DNA of 64,000 bases from an uncultured Planctomyces sp. (lineage in GTDB: Bacteria; Planctomycetota; Planctomycetia; Planctomycetales; Planctomycetaceae), in assembly GCA_937904325.1 (NCBI GenBank), contig CALGTK010000374.1, positions 56,548 to 120,547 of the forward strand, read 5' to 3'. Positions 1 to 10,531 of the stretch are shown one piece after another; the stretch's first letter is position 1; the number at the start of each line of letters is the position of its first letter. Made by a program: the position numbers and the translations under genes. The notes beneath the pieces were generated by a model that saw only the letters and a list, made by a program, of their open reading frames with translations, made no database searches and was not told the origin of the DNA.

Positions 1-267
1 ACACACGCCGGTTACTCGAACCTGTCGCGACAGGATCGGGTTGTCGTTTCAAAACTCGCGTCGATTCTTAGAGTTGCTGACGCGCTCGATCGTTCCTACA
101 GCCAGCGAATCCGTGACTTCATGTGTGCCGTTCAGAAAGACCGACTGATTATCACCGTGGCCGGCGTCGACGACCTGTCGCTGGAACAGATTGCGTTGAA
201 GCAGACGGCTCAATTGTTTGAAGAAACGTACGGGTTGTCCGTGCTGATGCGTCGAGAACGAGTCTGA
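1..267 (+). CDS. Ppx/GppA-type exopolyphosphatase, C-terminal end (partial)
   Basis: This is the last 88 codons of a gene that begins before the window, open in frame 1 and ending at TGA 265-267. The translation has the HD-like C-terminal pattern of Ppx/GppA phosphatases: a YSNLS segment, then LASILRVADALDRSYSQ, where the AD-ALDRS core is typical of the family. These enzymes hydrolyse polyphosphate or the pentaphosphate group of pppGpp. The polyphosphate kinase gene starts 52 bp downstream on the same strand, which is the usual ppx-ppk pairing and supports the call. The catalytic N-terminal domain lies outside the window, so I cannot separate Ppx from GppA. Confidence 0.85.
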   Translation, partial: THAGYSNLSRQDRVVVSKLASILRVADALDRSYSQRIRDFMCAVQKDRLIITVAGVDDLSLEQIALKQTAQLFEETYGLSVLMRRERV

Positions 268-319
268 TTACATCAAACTTTTCGAGTTGTTTGCAGCTTG
301 AATCAACAAATAAATTACT

Positions 320-2440
320 ATGCCAGAATCTGATCTTCGCTTTCTGAACCGAGAACTCAGTTGGCTCGAATTCAACCAGAGAGTGCTCGAAGAAGCACAG
401 AACGGGTCGCTTCCGCTGCTGGAACGCCTGAAGTTTCTGGCCATCACCGCATCGAACCTGGACGAGTTTTTCATGGTCCGCGTCGGTGGTTTACAGACTT
501 TGTACGTTCGCGGAAGCAAGACCAAAGACTCGGCCGGGATGACGCCGAATCAGCAACTCGCAGCGATCAGCGTACGGGCCCACGAACTGACTCGTGATCA
601 GTATCAATGCTACCTCGAACAGCTCGAGCCGGCACTGGCCGAAGCCAGCATTCAGCGACTCCGTATGGATGATTTGTCGGCACAGCAAACGCAATTCGTG
701 CAGCAGGTCTTCATCGACGAGATTGTGTCGCTCGTTGCTCCGCTGGCGGTCGAATCGCCCGAGCGTTTCCCGACGCTGACAGGAAACACTATCAGCATGT
801 GCGTTCGGTTGGAGCGTCCTGCGAAAGACAGCGCTGAGACCGAGATTCGGTACGTCGTTCTCCCGTTTGGAAGAATTTCCACGCGTTTCGTTACACTTCC
901 TTCCGAGGGAACTTACTCGTTCGTGCTTCTGGAAGAATTGGTTGAACGCTTTATCGCTGATTTCTTTCCAAAGGAGACCGTGCTTGAGTGCGTGGCGTTT
1001 CGCGCAACCCGCAACGCAGACATGGCCATCCGAGAAGATTTGGCAGGCGATCTTCTCGAAGAAATGAAGCAGCTTCTGGTTGCACGACGTGAGAGTGACT
1101 TCGCTCGCCTCGAAATCGCCGCCGATGCGTCCAAACAGTTGACGCAATTTCTGGCAGATTGCCTTGGCGTAACTCAGCGAGACATTTATCGCATTCCAGG
1201 GCCGCTTGACCTGACGCATTTCTTCCAGATAGCCGACGCCGGTTCAGGCGAAGGTAACCGTTTCGAAGACTGGCCACCACTGGCGTCGCCGATGGTCGAT
1301 TCGACGGAAAGCATCTTCGATACGATTGCGCGGCAGGACGTCTTGCTTTGCCATCCTTATGACAGTTTTGATCCGGTCGTCCGGTTTATCGAGGAGGCCT
1401 CCGAAGATCCAGATGTTCTAGCCATTAAGCAAACCCTCTACCGCACCAGCAGAAACAGTCCGATTCTTGCCGCGCTGGCCCGTGCCGCAGAAAAGGGCAA
1501 ACACGTCACAGTGATCATCGAACTGAAAGCTCGCTTCGACGAAGCCCGCAACATCGAAGGTGCCAAGGCACTTGAACAAGCCGGTGTCCAGGTTTTCTAC
1601 GGGGTCAAGGGTCTGAAGACTCACGCGAAGGTCTGCATCGTTGTCCGCCGCGAACCGCAAGGGATCCAACGATACCTGCATTTTGGAACGGGTAACTACA
1701 ACGAGTCGACAGCCAGACTTTACAGCGACGTAAGCCTCCTTACCTGCAACGAGAACCTGGGGGCTGACGCGATCTCATTCTTCAACGCAGTCACCGGCTA
1801 CTCGTTGCCACAGACCATGCATAGCCTGTCGGCTGCACCAACCACTCTTCGGGACCGACTCGCCGAAATGATCGAGGCGGAGATCCAGTTCAAACGGCAG
1901 AGACAGAAATCGGGGATCACGATCAAAGTCAACTCGCTTGTTGACCCGCAGATGATCGAGTTGCTCTACCGCGCGTCTCAGTCTGGCGTGAAAGTTCGCC
2001 TGAATATTCGCGGAATCTGCTGCCTGCGTCCCGGAGTCCATGGCCTCAGCGAGAACATCGAAGTCGTCAGCGTCGTCGATCGACTTCTCGAACACGCTCG
2101 GATCATGCACTTCCGGCACGGCGGCGATGATCGAGTCTTCATCTCCAGCGCTGACTGGATGGGACGCAGTCTTGATCGACGAGTCGAACTGCTAGTTCCC
2201 GTCGAAGAAAATCGGTCGCGAGACCGGTTGATGGCAATTCTTGAGTGCTACTTTAAAGACAATATCAAAGGCCGCCGATTACAGCCTGACGGCAGCTATG
2301 AAATTCCCACAAAGCGACGATCAAGCGGTCTGAAAATGCCCGCGCAGGAATGGCTTTACCGGGAAACCTGTCGTATCGCCGAACTGGCATCTCAATCCCG
2401 GCAGGCCGTTTTCGAACCCCACCGCGCTCCCGAGCAGTAG
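320..2440 (+). CDS. ppk1: Polyphosphate kinase 1
   Basis: This enzyme reversibly transfers the gamma phosphate of ATP to inorganic polyphosphate. The 706-residue product has the usual PPK1 length. It opens with FLNRELSWLEFNQRVL, the N-terminal domain signature, and ASNLDEFFMVRVGGL. The autophosphorylated histidine sits in KTHAK at residue 435, the same number as in the E. coli enzyme. HFGTGNYNESTARLYSD and the late HFRHGGDDRVFISSADWM block are also intact. The ATG at 320 sits directly before the conserved N-terminus. It follows a ppx/gppA-type gene and is probably cotranscribed with it. The next gene is convergent, and I see no clear hairpin terminator in the 88-bp gap. Confidence 0.97.
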   Translation: MPESDLRFLNRELSWLEFNQRVLEEAQNGSLPLLERLKFLAITASNLDEFFMVRVGGLQTLYVRGSKTKDSAGMTPNQQLAAISVRAHELTRDQYQCYLEQLEPALAEASIQRLRMDDLSAQQTQFVQQVFIDEIVSLVAPLAVESPERFPTLTGNTISMCVRLERPAKDSAETEIRYVVLPFGRISTRFVTLPSEGTYSFVLLEELVERFIADFFPKETVLECVAFRATRNADMAIREDLAGDLLEEMKQLLVARRESDFARLEIAADASKQLTQFLADCLGVTQRDIYRIPGPLDLTHFFQIADAGSGEGNRFEDWPPLASPMVDSTESIFDTIARQDVLLCHPYDSFDPVVRFIEEASEDPDVLAIKQTLYRTSRNSPILAALARAAEKGKHVTVIIELKARFDEARNIEGAKALEQAGVQVFYGVKGLKTHAKVCIVVRREPQGIQRYLHFGTGNYNESTARLYSDVSLLTCNENLGADAISFFNAVTGYSLPQTMHSLSAAPTTLRDRLAEMIEAEIQFKRQRQKSGITIKVNSLVDPQMIELLYRASQSGVKVRLNIRGICCLRPGVHGLSENIEVVSVVDRLLEHARIMHFRHGGDDRVFISSADWMGRSLDRRVELLVPVEENRSRDRLMAILECYFKDNIKGRRLQPDGSYEIPTKRRSSGLKMPAQEWLYRETCRIAELASQSRQAVFEPHRAPEQ

Positions 2441-2528
2441 CCTTGACTGCGATTCGAAACGGTCGGTTTTCTAAGAGTATGACAAGTGGACAGCGTCAGG
2501 CATGGGATTCAGTGCAAGCTGGATTGAG

Positions 2529-3494
2529 TCACTGTTTTGTCAAGGACTCTGCAGCCAAAGCAATTGTTCCCAACAGTCCAGCTTTGTCGCCGAGAACTGA
2601 TTTTTCGACCTGAACGTTTTCTGTGGGGAACATCCCTACGTGTTTTCGGGCGGCGGTACGGACCGGGTCGATCAGGATGTCTCCCATTTCGGCGACGCCG
2701 CCAGTAAGGACAACCAGGTCCGGGTGAAGAATAGTGACGACGTTGGCGACTCCGATTCCCAGATAACCGGCGCGGCGTCTGATTGACTGAGCAAGCACTT
2801 CGTCGCCTTCGCGCGCGGCCTGAGCCATTTCTCGCGGACTCACTTTTCCGATGTCGCCGTCGACCAGTTTGTGAAGTCCGGGGGCGAGGCCAGCTTTCAA
2901 CAGTCGTACTGCTTCGCCGGTGAAAGCCGGGCCGCTGACGAGTGTTTCAAGGCAACCACGCTGTCCACACCCGCACAATGGACCATCCGGCATAATTCGT
3001 TGATGACCGAGTTCCCCGGCCGCTCCCAGGGGGCCAAGTACGAGTTTGCCGTCGACTGCGATTCCGCCGCCGACCCCTGTACCGAGAGTCAGCATAGCCA
3101 TTGAGTCAATGTCTTTACCGAGTCCATAGCGAAGTTCGCCCAGGGTTGCTGCTCGAGCATCATTCAGAAGTTTGACCGGACAGGTTAGTTTGGCGGTGAC
3201 CAGTTTGGCGACTTCGACGTCTCGCCATTGTGTTGGCATGTTCGGAAGAAACTTCGTCGTGCCGGCTTTCAGGTCGACGAGTCCCGGTACGCCGAGTCCG
3301 AATGCGGTGGCCGCTCCCCCTGCTTCTTTGGCTAATGCGAGCACCTTGTCCGAAATTCGTGATAGAACGGCTTCGGGGCCTTCGTGCGAGTCTGTCGGGA
3401 TTTTGGTTTCGGCGACGATCGTCCCGTCACACTTTGCTAACGCGATTGAAACTGTAGTTCCGCCAAGATCGGCGCCTGCAACAAATGTGGTCAT
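2529..3494 (-). CDS. ROK-family sugar kinase (probable glucokinase)
   Basis: The 321-residue product is a cytoplasmic ROK kinase that would phosphorylate a hexose with ATP. Visible features are the N-terminal phosphate loop GADLGGTTVSIAL, LNDARAATLGELRYGLG, the TLGTGVGGGIAVDGKL block, and the ROK zinc/sugar motif GELGHQ followed by CGCGQRGCLE around residues 165-185. It is the last gene of a minus-strand group after a Gfo/Idh/MocA dehydrogenase and a TIM-barrel isomerase. The 162-bp gap before it holds a strong hairpin, so its expression may be uncoupled from theirs. Substrate is inferred: glucose is most likely, but the neighbours suggest a less common sugar is possible. Confidence 0.88.
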   Translation of the reverse strand: MTTFVAGADLGGTTVSIALAKCDGTIVAETKIPTDSHEGPEAVLSRISDKVLALAKEAGGAATAFGLGVPGLVDLKAGTTKFLPNMPTQWRDVEVAKLVTAKLTCPVKLLNDARAATLGELRYGLGKDIDSMAMLTLGTGVGGGIAVDGKLVLGPLGAAGELGHQRIMPDGPLCGCGQRGCLETLVSGPAFTGEAVRLLKAGLAPGLHKLVDGDIGKVSPREMAQAAREGDEVLAQSIRRRAGYLGIGVANVVTILHPDLVVLTGGVAEMGDILIDPVRTAARKHVGMFPTENVQVEKSVLGDKAGLLGTIALAAESLTKQ

Positions 3495-3564
3495 TACACC
3501 CGTCTCTCGATTTTTCGATTTGTATTGTCGTTATATGCGGCCAGTAGCGTTCGGTTCTTGCCGA

Positions 3565-3610
3565 GCAGGGTGCGTCTTACACATTGGTGGTGCTTCGAGA
3601 CGCACTCTGC
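3565..3610 (-). other. Large intergenic hairpin inside the sugar operon
   Basis: A 13-bp inverted repeat lies between the isomerase stop and the ROK kinase start: GCAGGGTGCGTCT at 3565-3577 and AGACGCACTCTGC at 3598-3610. There is one G-T pair and a 20-nt loop. It has no adjoining T-run on either side, so it is not a standard intrinsic terminator. It could be an mRNA-processing or stabilising stem that sets different levels for the two upstream genes and the kinase. Confidence 0.5.
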
Positions 3611-3656
3611 TGCCGGAACTCGTGAGTTTTGCTTCCGCCCCCCCGTGCCCACATTC

Positions 3657-4577
3657 TTAGTTGCTGATGAAGTTTCTCAGGTACGTGTAGCTTTGCTGGA
3701 GCGACTTCTTTCGAGATTCCAGCGTGCCTTCGTAGGCTCGGTCTTCGACCTCGACACACACCGGCCCTGTGTAGCCGACGTCGGTCAGCACCGAGCAGAA
3801 TCGTCCCCAGTCAATTTCACCCAATCCAGGTAGTTTCGGAACGTGGTATTCGACCGGGTGAGCCATGATGCCAACCTGGTCGAGCCGATCTTTATCCATT
3901 CGTACGTCCTTGGCATGAACATGGAAGAGTTTGTCAGCGAAGCTTTTCATCGGCTGCAGGTAGTCCATGAACTGCCAGATCATGTGAGACGGATCGTAGT
4001 TCAGACCGAAACTGTTACTTGAAATGTCGTTAAACATGCGAGTCCAGATGGCTGGCGTCGTGGCGAGATTTTTTCCGCCGGGCCACTCGTCTGCCGTAAA
4101 GCTCATTGGGCAGTTTTCGATGCCGACGCGAACGCCATTGTCTTCGGCGAATTGAATCAGTGGTTTCCAGACTTCCAGAAATCTCGGCCAGTTGTCGTCG
4201 ACTGACTTTGTCCAGTCGCGTCCGATGAAAGTATTCATCTGGTTGATGCCGAGCAGCGCCGATGCATGAATGACCTTTTTGATTTGAGCGATGCTGGCTT
4301 CAGACTCTTCACGATCTGGCGTTAATGGGTTCGGGTAGTAGCCCAGACCGCTGATTTCGACGCCTGCTTCGGCGGCGATCCCACTGACTTCGTCTGCTTG
4401 GCTTTGACCGAAATCTGTGACGTCGATGTGAGTGATGCCTGCGTAACGTCGTTCCGCTTTGCTGACCGGCCAGCACATGACTTCGACACAGACGAACCCA
4501 GTGCCTGCGGCGGTTTGCAGCACGCTTTTCAGGTCAAGTTCAGGCAGAATGGCGCTAACGAATCCAAGTTTCATCAT
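3657..4577 (-). CDS. Sugar phosphate isomerase/epimerase (TIM barrel)
   Basis: This is an AP-endonuclease-2/xylose-isomerase-like TIM barrel of about 306 residues. Family signatures are [12 protein letters not shown] at the start, GIENCPMSF in mid-protein, [26 protein letters not shown] and VCVEVED, which carry the metal-binding Glu, Asp and His residues. I place the start at ATG 4577, which overlaps the TGA of the upstream dehydrogenase by 4 bp (ATGA), a classic coupled junction. ATG 4574 is the alternative. The longer frame upstream has no family similarity. Paired with a Gfo/Idh/MocA dehydrogenase it probably handles a keto- or inositol-type sugar, but the substrate cannot be read from the sequence. 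Confidence 0.9.
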   Translation of the reverse strand: MMKLGFVSAILPELDLKSVLQTAAGTGFVCVEVMCWPVSKAERRYAGITHIDVTDFGQSQADEVSGIAAEAGVEISGLGYYPNPLTPDREESEASIAQIKKVIHASALLGINQMNTFIGRDWTKSVDDNWPRFLEVWKPLIQFAEDNGVRVGIENCPMSFTADEWPGGKNLATTPAIWTRMFNDISSNSFGLNYDPSHMIWQFMDYLQPMKSFADKLFHVHAKDVRMDKDRLDQVGIMAHPVEYHVPKLPGLGEIDWGRFCSVLTDVGYTGPVCVEVEDRAYEGTLESRKKSLQQSYTYLRNFISN

Positions 4578-5764
4578 GGCAGTAATTCTCCGGTTACTAT
4601 CGTGTTGCGGACTAAGTGTTGGGGAACGTTGACCCACCGCTGTTCCTTGTGGCTTTTCAATATCGCTTCACACAGAACGATCTCGCGATGGCCGTCAACA
4701 AAGGTTGGAAACGTCGGCGTGGCCGAGAAGTTTCCGGCTTCGATGTACTGGTAAAATGAGCGGAAGCATTGCTTGAAGGTATCGGAGAATCCTTCGTTAT
4801 GGCCGCCTGGGTAATTGATGGTGCCAAGAGCTCGGTCGCCGACAAGAGCTGGGTCACGGATCAGACTTTCGTTCGGTGTGACACGATGCCCGACCCACAA
4901 TTCGTTCGGTGACTCGCTGTTCCAGGCCAGTGCCTGCTTTGCTCCTGCCACTTCAAAACTGAGACGGTTCTTTCGTCCGGCAGCCACCTGGCTGACTTGC
5001 ACACTGCCTCGCGCTCCTCCAACGAATCTCAGCATGATGCTGCCAAAGTCTTCTGTTGTCACATCGACTGCTTCTGTAGAAACCGGAGTGTCTGTTTTTC
5101 CGCTGAACGTTTCAACATTGCCGGTTGGCCGCTTTCTGACAGGAAAGACGGTCAGAAGATCTGCGCAGACGGCTTCGACTTCCAGGCCGATGATCGTATG
5201 AACGAGATCCAGCCAGTGAGTGCCGATGTCCGCTACCGCTCGCAGTTCGCCGCCGTCTTCTGCGAGAACACGCCAGTTGAAGTCGGTTTCGTGGAATAGC
5301 CAGTCCTGAAAATAGCTGCCCGTCACGTGGTAAACGTTGCCGACGACGCCGTTGCACACTCGATCCGCTGCTTCCTGGCAAAGCGGGTAATAGCGAATAT
5401 TGTAGTTCACGCCGCATGCGACGTTTGAGTTCGCGGCCAGACGGACCAGTTCGGCGGATTCGTCGGAATTCATCGCAAGAGGTTTTTCGCAAAGCACGTG
5501 TTTGGCCGCAGCGATGCAAGCTTTTGCCTGTTTGAAGTGCAGTCGGTTAGGAGTTGCCAGGTGGACGCAATCGACGTCTGCGTCGGCGAGAAGTTCGTCG
5601 AACGAAGCGTATGCTTTTTCGATATGCATTTCAGTTGCTGATGATTGAGATTTATCTGGGGTCGATCCAAGGATCCCAACGACTTCAACGCCTGCTCGAC
5701 GCAGGCCTTCGACATGGACGGGGCCGATGAATCCCGTGCCGGCGACGGCAACTTTGAATTTCAC
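4574..5764 (-). CDS. Gfo/Idh/MocA family NAD(P)-dependent oxidoreductase
   Basis: Predicted sugar or inositol dehydrogenase of 396 residues. It starts with a Rossmann fold ([20 protein letters not shown]) and has [14 protein letters not shown] and the signature LCEKPLAMN, whose Lys is catalytic in this family. The C-terminal alpha/beta domain includes [11 protein letters not shown] and [14 protein letters not shown] chose GTG 5764 because GAGG lies 6 bp upstream and the residue after it opens the Rossmann strand. An in-frame extension to 5821 has no family match. It is the first gene of the minus-strand sugar group and overlaps the isomerase by 4 bp. The substrate is unknown. Confidence 0.9.
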   Translation of the reverse strand: MKFKVAVAGTGFIGPVHVEGLRRAGVEVVGILGSTPDKSQSSATEMHIEKAYASFDELLADADVDCVHLATPNRLHFKQAKACIAAAKHVLCEKPLAMNSDESAELVRLAANSNVACGVNYNIRYYPLCQEAADRVCNGVVGNVYHVTGSYFQDWLFHETDFNWRVLAEDGGELRAVADIGTHWLDLVHTIIGLEVEAVCADLLTVFPVRKRPTGNVETFSGKTDTPVSTEAVDVTTEDFGSIMLRFVGGARGSVQVSQVAAGRKNRLSFEVAGAKQALAWNSESPNELWVGHRVTPNESLIRDPALVGDRALGTINYPGGHNEGFSDTFKQCFRSFYQYIEAGNFSATPTFPTFVDGHREIVLCEAILKSHKEQRWVNVPQHLVRNTIVTGELLP

Positions 5765-6113
5765 GAAGTCCTCAACGGTTGAATCTGACAGCGGTCTGAA
5801 TAGAAGCTGAGTACAAGCCATCGGCTCTGTAATTTGAGCAATGGGCGACGATTGGGGATCGTATCGGATAGAGAATTTAGCCGCACGGCATCGCCAACGC
5901 TCTGCATCTGTCTGGGAATTGGAATGTTCAAATTGACCCGTTTATGTGGCCGCAAAACCTGCACGATCATTCCATCTGGCGCGTGAGCGGAGGCGTACGC
6001 CGCATCACTGATATCAGGCAGTTCACCGGATCGTAGCAGGGGTGTGATTCGCCGATAGCAGGATTGTGGGCTGTCATGAACAGTTCGAAAGTGTGTTTAG
6101 AGAACGGGTTCTC
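5765..6113 (+). other. Divergent intergenic region, no gene seen
   Basis: This 349-bp gap separates the minus-strand sugar operon from plus-strand asnB, so it should contain both promoters. I see no convincing open frame, RNA gene or strong hairpin in it. Confidence 0.5.
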
Positions 6114-8063
6114 ATGTGCGGAATTCTTGGTGTCATTGCTCCTCTTGGTCGGTCTATTTCAGTCGGTCGTGAACGAGTTGTTGCAATGCGCGACAGAATG
6201 ACGGCACGAGGCCCGGACGATGCCGGACTGCTCATGCGAGGCAATGTCGCGCTTGCTCATCGGCGACTGGCGATTCGTGATCCCTCCGCTGAAACGCAGC
6301 CCATCGTTTCCGAAGATGGACAGACCGTACTTGTCTACAACGGCGAACTTTACAACGATCGCGAACTACGCACTGAACTACAAAAATACGGCGTGAAGTT
6401 TCAAACTCGCTGCGACACCGAAACGTTGCTTGCTGCGTGGAGTACGTGGGGAGTTGACTGTCTGCAGAAGTTGAAAGGAATGTTTGCTTTCGGAGTCTAC
6501 GACTTCGCAGAGAACCGTTTGTTCCTTGTGCGCGACCGATTCGGAGTGAAGCCGCTGTTCTTTGCGGAAGTCGCCGGTGAACTGGTTTTTTCCAGTACGG
6601 TCGCTGCAGTGCTGGAGCATCCTCATATCGTTCGACAGCCGAACTGGTCGACCATCAGCCATTACCTGACGACCTTCCGCACGACCATGGGACGTGAGAC
6701 GATGTTTCGCGGAGTCAGTCAACTGCGTCCTGCAGAGTACCTCGATTGGAACCTGCACACGGGGCAGTTGCAGATCGCCAGTTACTGGAACTTTCCAACG
6801 AAAACGATAGCCGACATTACCTTTGACGAAGCGGCCAACGAATTGGAATCGCTAATCGTTGATGCGACAAAAAGTCGACTGGTCAGTGATGTGCCGGTCG
6901 GGATGTTTCTGAGTGGTGGTGTCGATTCCAGCATACTGGCCTCGTACGTTTCGGAGTCGCACGACAGCCGGTTGCTGGGAAGTTGTGGAGGCGGAGAAAT
7001 CGAATCCGATCACGCCGAACCGGACAACGATTTCTCCGCCGCAGCCAACTGTGCGCGCCATACCGGTTTTGACTTCGACGAAGTTCGCGTGTCGTCGGAG
7101 ACGTATCTGGATTGCTGGAGCGAAATGGTCCATGAAACAGCGTTGCCTTTGACGACCCCCAGTGACGTGATCATCCATCAGCTTGCTCGGCGAATGAAGC
7201 AGGACGTTGGTGTCGTACTGGGAGGCGAAGGGGCGGACGAACTATTATGTGGCTATGCTTTGCCGCACTGGTCGATTGAAGACTTTCGGCTGGCTCGTCT
7301 TTGTGCGACAGGACAGTGGCCGGGGCAACCGTCGAGCGAACGAGCTTTTCTGAAATCGCTTGAAGCGACTTATGGACGATGTCAGTTCAACAGTCTGGTT
7401 GATCACTACTTCGCCGCGAACAGTCTGATCCCGCTGGCTGTGAAGCCTCAGTTGCTGAACGAAGATGCCTGGAACGCTACCGGGCATGATGAAGCGATGG
7501 TGAGTTTTTATCAGAACGAGTTTGCGACGGATTCCGAGTCCAGATTGAAAGATGACTCATCGCTGATTCATTCTCAGTCAGTCGTTCTTCACCGATTGAA
7601 TCTTGAAAGTCTACTGGGACGGCTCGACACCGCGACCATGCAGGCTTCACTGGAAGCTCGAGTTCCGTATACAGATCATCGGCTGGTTGAGTTCGCGTTT
7701 AGTCTGCCGTTGCACTTCCGCATCGATGTCGATCCTCTTGAAGCAACGCCTTACCTCGCTGCCGCCGAACTGGAACGCCGCCGGACGTTGCGTCCGAAGC
7801 GGCTGCTTCGGGCGGTTGCTTCTCGGTCGTTGCCGCCAGAGCTGGCTCAACGACGTAAAGCGAGTTTCCCTACGCCGGTTGCAGGATGGCTATCCGGGCC
7901 GTGGGAAAGGTGGGCTCAGAGCCGGCTTCTGAACAGTCCATTCGGGCATCAGGCCTTTCGTCGTGAGACGATGGCAGAGCTTGCAAGCAACGTAACTGCC
8001 GCCGGTATGTGGCTGTGGCCAATCCTGAACCTGCTCGCCTGGGGCGATTCTGTTTTCGCGTAG
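6114..8063 (+). CDS. asnB: Asparagine synthase (glutamine-hydrolysing)
   Basis: This class-B asparagine synthetase makes Asn from Asp, ATP and glutamine. The start is ATG 6114 because the mature enzyme must expose Cys2 (MCGILGVI) as the glutaminase nucleophile. An in-frame extension to 6066 would bury it. The Ntn glutaminase half has RGPDDAG, HRRLAIRD, YNGELYN and RDRFGVKPLF. The synthetase half has the PP-loop LSGGVDSS around residue 270 and GEGADELLCGY. The 649-residue length fits the AsnB family. Planctomycetes often carry several AsnB-like enzymes, some of which amidate cell-surface sugars, so a role outside Asn synthesis cannot be excluded. Confidence 0.92.
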   Translation: MCGILGVIAPLGRSISVGRERVVAMRDRMTARGPDDAGLLMRGNVALAHRRLAIRDPSAETQPIVSEDGQTVLVYNGELYNDRELRTELQKYGVKFQTRCDTETLLAAWSTWGVDCLQKLKGMFAFGVYDFAENRLFLVRDRFGVKPLFFAEVAGELVFSSTVAAVLEHPHIVRQPNWSTISHYLTTFRTTMGRETMFRGVSQLRPAEYLDWNLHTGQLQIASYWNFPTKTIADITFDEAANELESLIVDATKSRLVSDVPVGMFLSGGVDSSILASYVSESHDSRLLGSCGGGEIESDHAEPDNDFSAAANCARHTGFDFDEVRVSSETYLDCWSEMVHETALPLTTPSDVIIHQLARRMKQDVGVVLGGEGADELLCGYALPHWSIEDFRLARLCATGQWPGQPSSERAFLKSLEATYGRCQFNSLVDHYFAANSLIPLAVKPQLLNEDAWNATGHDEAMVSFYQNEFATDSESRLKDDSSLIHSQSVVLHRLNLESLLGRLDTATMQASLEARVPYTDHRLVEFAFSLPLHFRIDVDPLEATPYLAAAELERRRTLRPKRLLRAVASRSLPPELAQRRKASFPTPVAGWLSGPWERWAQSRLLNSPFGHQAFRRETMAELASNVTAAGMWLWPILNLLAWGDSVFA

Positions 8064-8266
8064 TTCGGACTCGGATGCTGGACGTTCGGAACGCAAACAG
8101 ACACTAAGCGTCACAATTCTCTTCTTAACCTATTTCGTGAAGATGAACGTATATCAGCGTTTTCAATCTGCAACAGGCAGATCCGCATTGAGTCAAAAAT
8201 GCGATCGCCCGTACTCTTCTGGCTGGTCGAGTCTCAACTCTCACTTCCGTCGTTTCCGGCTCCTGC

Positions 8267-10288
8267 ATGACTTCTCGCAGGCCCTGCTTCATCACTCGCT
8301 TGCATGGTGCTTCTCGCTGTCTTCGAACTAGCGTGTTGTCGTTCTGTGCGCTGTTTGTCCTGTTGATTAACGGCTGTGTTTCTCGAAAATACGTCGAGGT
8401 TCGTGACAACTGGTATCAGCCGGCGTCGCTTGTTGAAAAATTCAAACCGACGCCGTCGCCGAGCGAGCGGACAGAACTCATCCTGCGCAGCAATGACCTG
8501 GAGCGGCTTGACGCCGAGTCCGAAGATGCGATCGCCGGGCTTGTCGCGGTCTATGAGAGGGAGCCATCGCTTGAAACCGCGTACGCCATTGCGGAATTGA
8601 ATCATGCGGCCGGGCGGAAGCTTTCCATGATCGATCCAGAGAAGTCGGTCGAGCATCATGTCAGCGGCCTGGGTTACGCGTACCGCTACCTGTTTGATGC
8701 TCAGTTTGACGGCCAGCGAAATTCGTACGACCCACAGTTTCGCGGGATTTGCGACCTCTACAACCACTCGCTGGAAGCGTGTCTGCGGACGGCTCAGAAA
8801 TACAAACTCTTGAAGCCGGGCAGTTCGATTGAGGTCAACACCTGCCAGGGAAAAACTGAATTCACGTGTAAGACAGTCGGCTTTGATTGGGACCCTGGTG
8901 AGTTTGACGAGTTTAAATTGGTTGCCGACTACCGACTCGTGGGATTACCGAATCGCCACCGGACTCACGGTCTGGGCGTTCCTTTGATTGCCATTCGCAA
9001 GGATGGGTCAGAGACTGCCGATCGTGAACAGTTTTATCCTCGAGGGCTCAGCTTCCCGGTGACTGCCTTCCTGCGCTGGGAACGCGACTCGGATTACACA
9101 AACGCGTCAGGGGAAGATATCACGAAGTGCGTGCTCGAACTGCACGACCCTGTCGCGCGGAACGAGATCGTCGTCGAAGGGAAAACGACGCCACTGGAAA
9201 GTGACATCTCCACGCCGCTGGCATACTTCCTCAACAACCCGACGCTGCAGAAGCTTGACTACTACGGATTCTTCCGACCGGACAAGGCCGAGCAGGTTTC
9301 GGGGCTGTACATGATTCAGCCGTATCAGCCGGGCAAGATTCCCGTACTGATGGTGCACGGCCTGTTGTCGAGTCCGATGACCTGGATGGAAGCTCTGAAC
9401 GATCTCCGCAGCATGCCGGAAATCCGAGATCGCTATCAGTTCTGGTTTTACCTTTACCCAACCGGCGGCAGTTTCTGGGAATCGGCTGCTGACCTGCGAG
9501 AAGAACTCGCCGAAACACGAAACATTTTCGATCCGGATCACGAGCAGTCTGAGCTCGAGCAGATGGTCGTCGTCGGGCACAGCATGGGCGGACTCATCGC
9601 ACGCCTTGCGTCGCTCAACAGCGGAGACCGATTCTGGAACACAGTCAGCGATACGCCGCTCGATGAAGTTGATGCGTCTCTGGCTGTCAAACGAGAACTT
9701 GCACGAGCTTACTTCTTCAAGCCCGTATCCGAAGTTCGGCGAGTTGTCACCATCGCCAGTCCACATCGCGGTAGCGGTGAGGAAACACCAATTTACCGTA
9801 ACTTGCTGCGAAGCCTGGTGATGTTGCCTGACCGGACAACTGAAGTTGGTCGCGAGCTACTCGCCAGTGAGAAACGTTTCTTCCGAAACAATGGCCGAGT
9901 TGTACCGGTCACCAGCCTGGACGCTCTGGCGCCAACGTCTCCATTGATATCGGTTCTAGCCGAAGCGCCCAACTCGCGAAGCGTCAGCTACCATAATATT
10001 TTCGCTGTCGAACGTCGGAAGTTTTCTGACGGTGCCAGCGGTCCCGATGGAGACGGCATCGTCACCATCGCCAGCGCGAAACGAGACGACTTCGATTCTC
10101 AAATCTCAATTGAAGCAACCCATACGACGGCCCACCGCCACCCACTGACAATCCTTGAACTCCGCAGAATTCTGCTTGAGCACCTCGGCAAGGTCGACAG
10201 TCCTTACAACATTCAGCTTCTCAAGCACGACGATCGTGTCCGGCTCAAATGGCAACAAGCTTCAGAGTCGGCGACAAACACCTTCTGA
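8267..10288 (+). CDS. Lipoprotein alpha/beta hydrolase
   Basis: The 673-residue product has a basic N-terminus, a hydrophobic stretch and a lipobox (LINGC, Cys near residue 37), so it is probably an envelope lipoprotein. Residues 40-350 match nothing I recognise. The C-terminal half is an alpha/beta hydrolase: VLMVHGLLSSPMTWM provides the oxyanion region, GHSMGG places the nucleophile at Ser439, and TIASPHRGSG follows. A late His in EATHTTAHRHPLT could complete the triad. It may be an esterase, lipase or acyltransferase. It stands alone between asnB and a porin gene, with about 200 bp on either side. Confidence 0.82.
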   Translation: MTSRRPCFITRLHGASRCLRTSVLSFCALFVLLINGCVSRKYVEVRDNWYQPASLVEKFKPTPSPSERTELILRSNDLERLDAESEDAIAGLVAVYEREPSLETAYAIAELNHAAGRKLSMIDPEKSVEHHVSGLGYAYRYLFDAQFDGQRNSYDPQFRGICDLYNHSLEACLRTAQKYKLLKPGSSIEVNTCQGKTEFTCKTVGFDWDPGEFDEFKLVADYRLVGLPNRHRTHGLGVPLIAIRKDGSETADREQFYPRGLSFPVTAFLRWERDSDYTNASGEDITKCVLELHDPVARNEIVVEGKTTPLESDISTPLAYFLNNPTLQKLDYYGFFRPDKAEQVSGLYMIQPYQPGKIPVLMVHGLLSSPMTWMEALNDLRSMPEIRDRYQFWFYLYPTGGSFWESAADLREELAETRNIFDPDHEQSELEQMVVVGHSMGGLIARLASLNSGDRFWNTVSDTPLDEVDASLAVKRELARAYFFKPVSEVRRVVTIASPHRGSGEETPIYRNLLRSLVMLPDRTTEVGRELLASEKRFFRNNGRVVPVTSLDALAPTSPLISVLAEAPNSRSVSYHNIFAVERRKFSDGASGPDGDGIVTIASAKRDDFDSQISIEATHTTAHRHPLTILELRRILLEHLGKVDSPYNIQLLKHDDRVRLKWQQASESATNTF

Positions 10289-10531
10289 AAACCGGAGTTG
10301 TCGGCGGGAAGAATCCGCACCAGGAATGCTCAGGCTGTGTCCAACCTGCAAATGGATGCGTATTGACGCGTTTTGAGTGCCGTTGCAGAATTCTCGGTTA
10401 CAACTCATCGCATTGCCTGTGCGAATCCCTTCTCGAGTTCTTTTCCCACCTTCAGCCATTCGGCATTGTTCATACCTGGCAACCTGCTGGCGTGAACGCA
10501 CTTCCCACCTTGTATTATCTTGGTAAACGAC

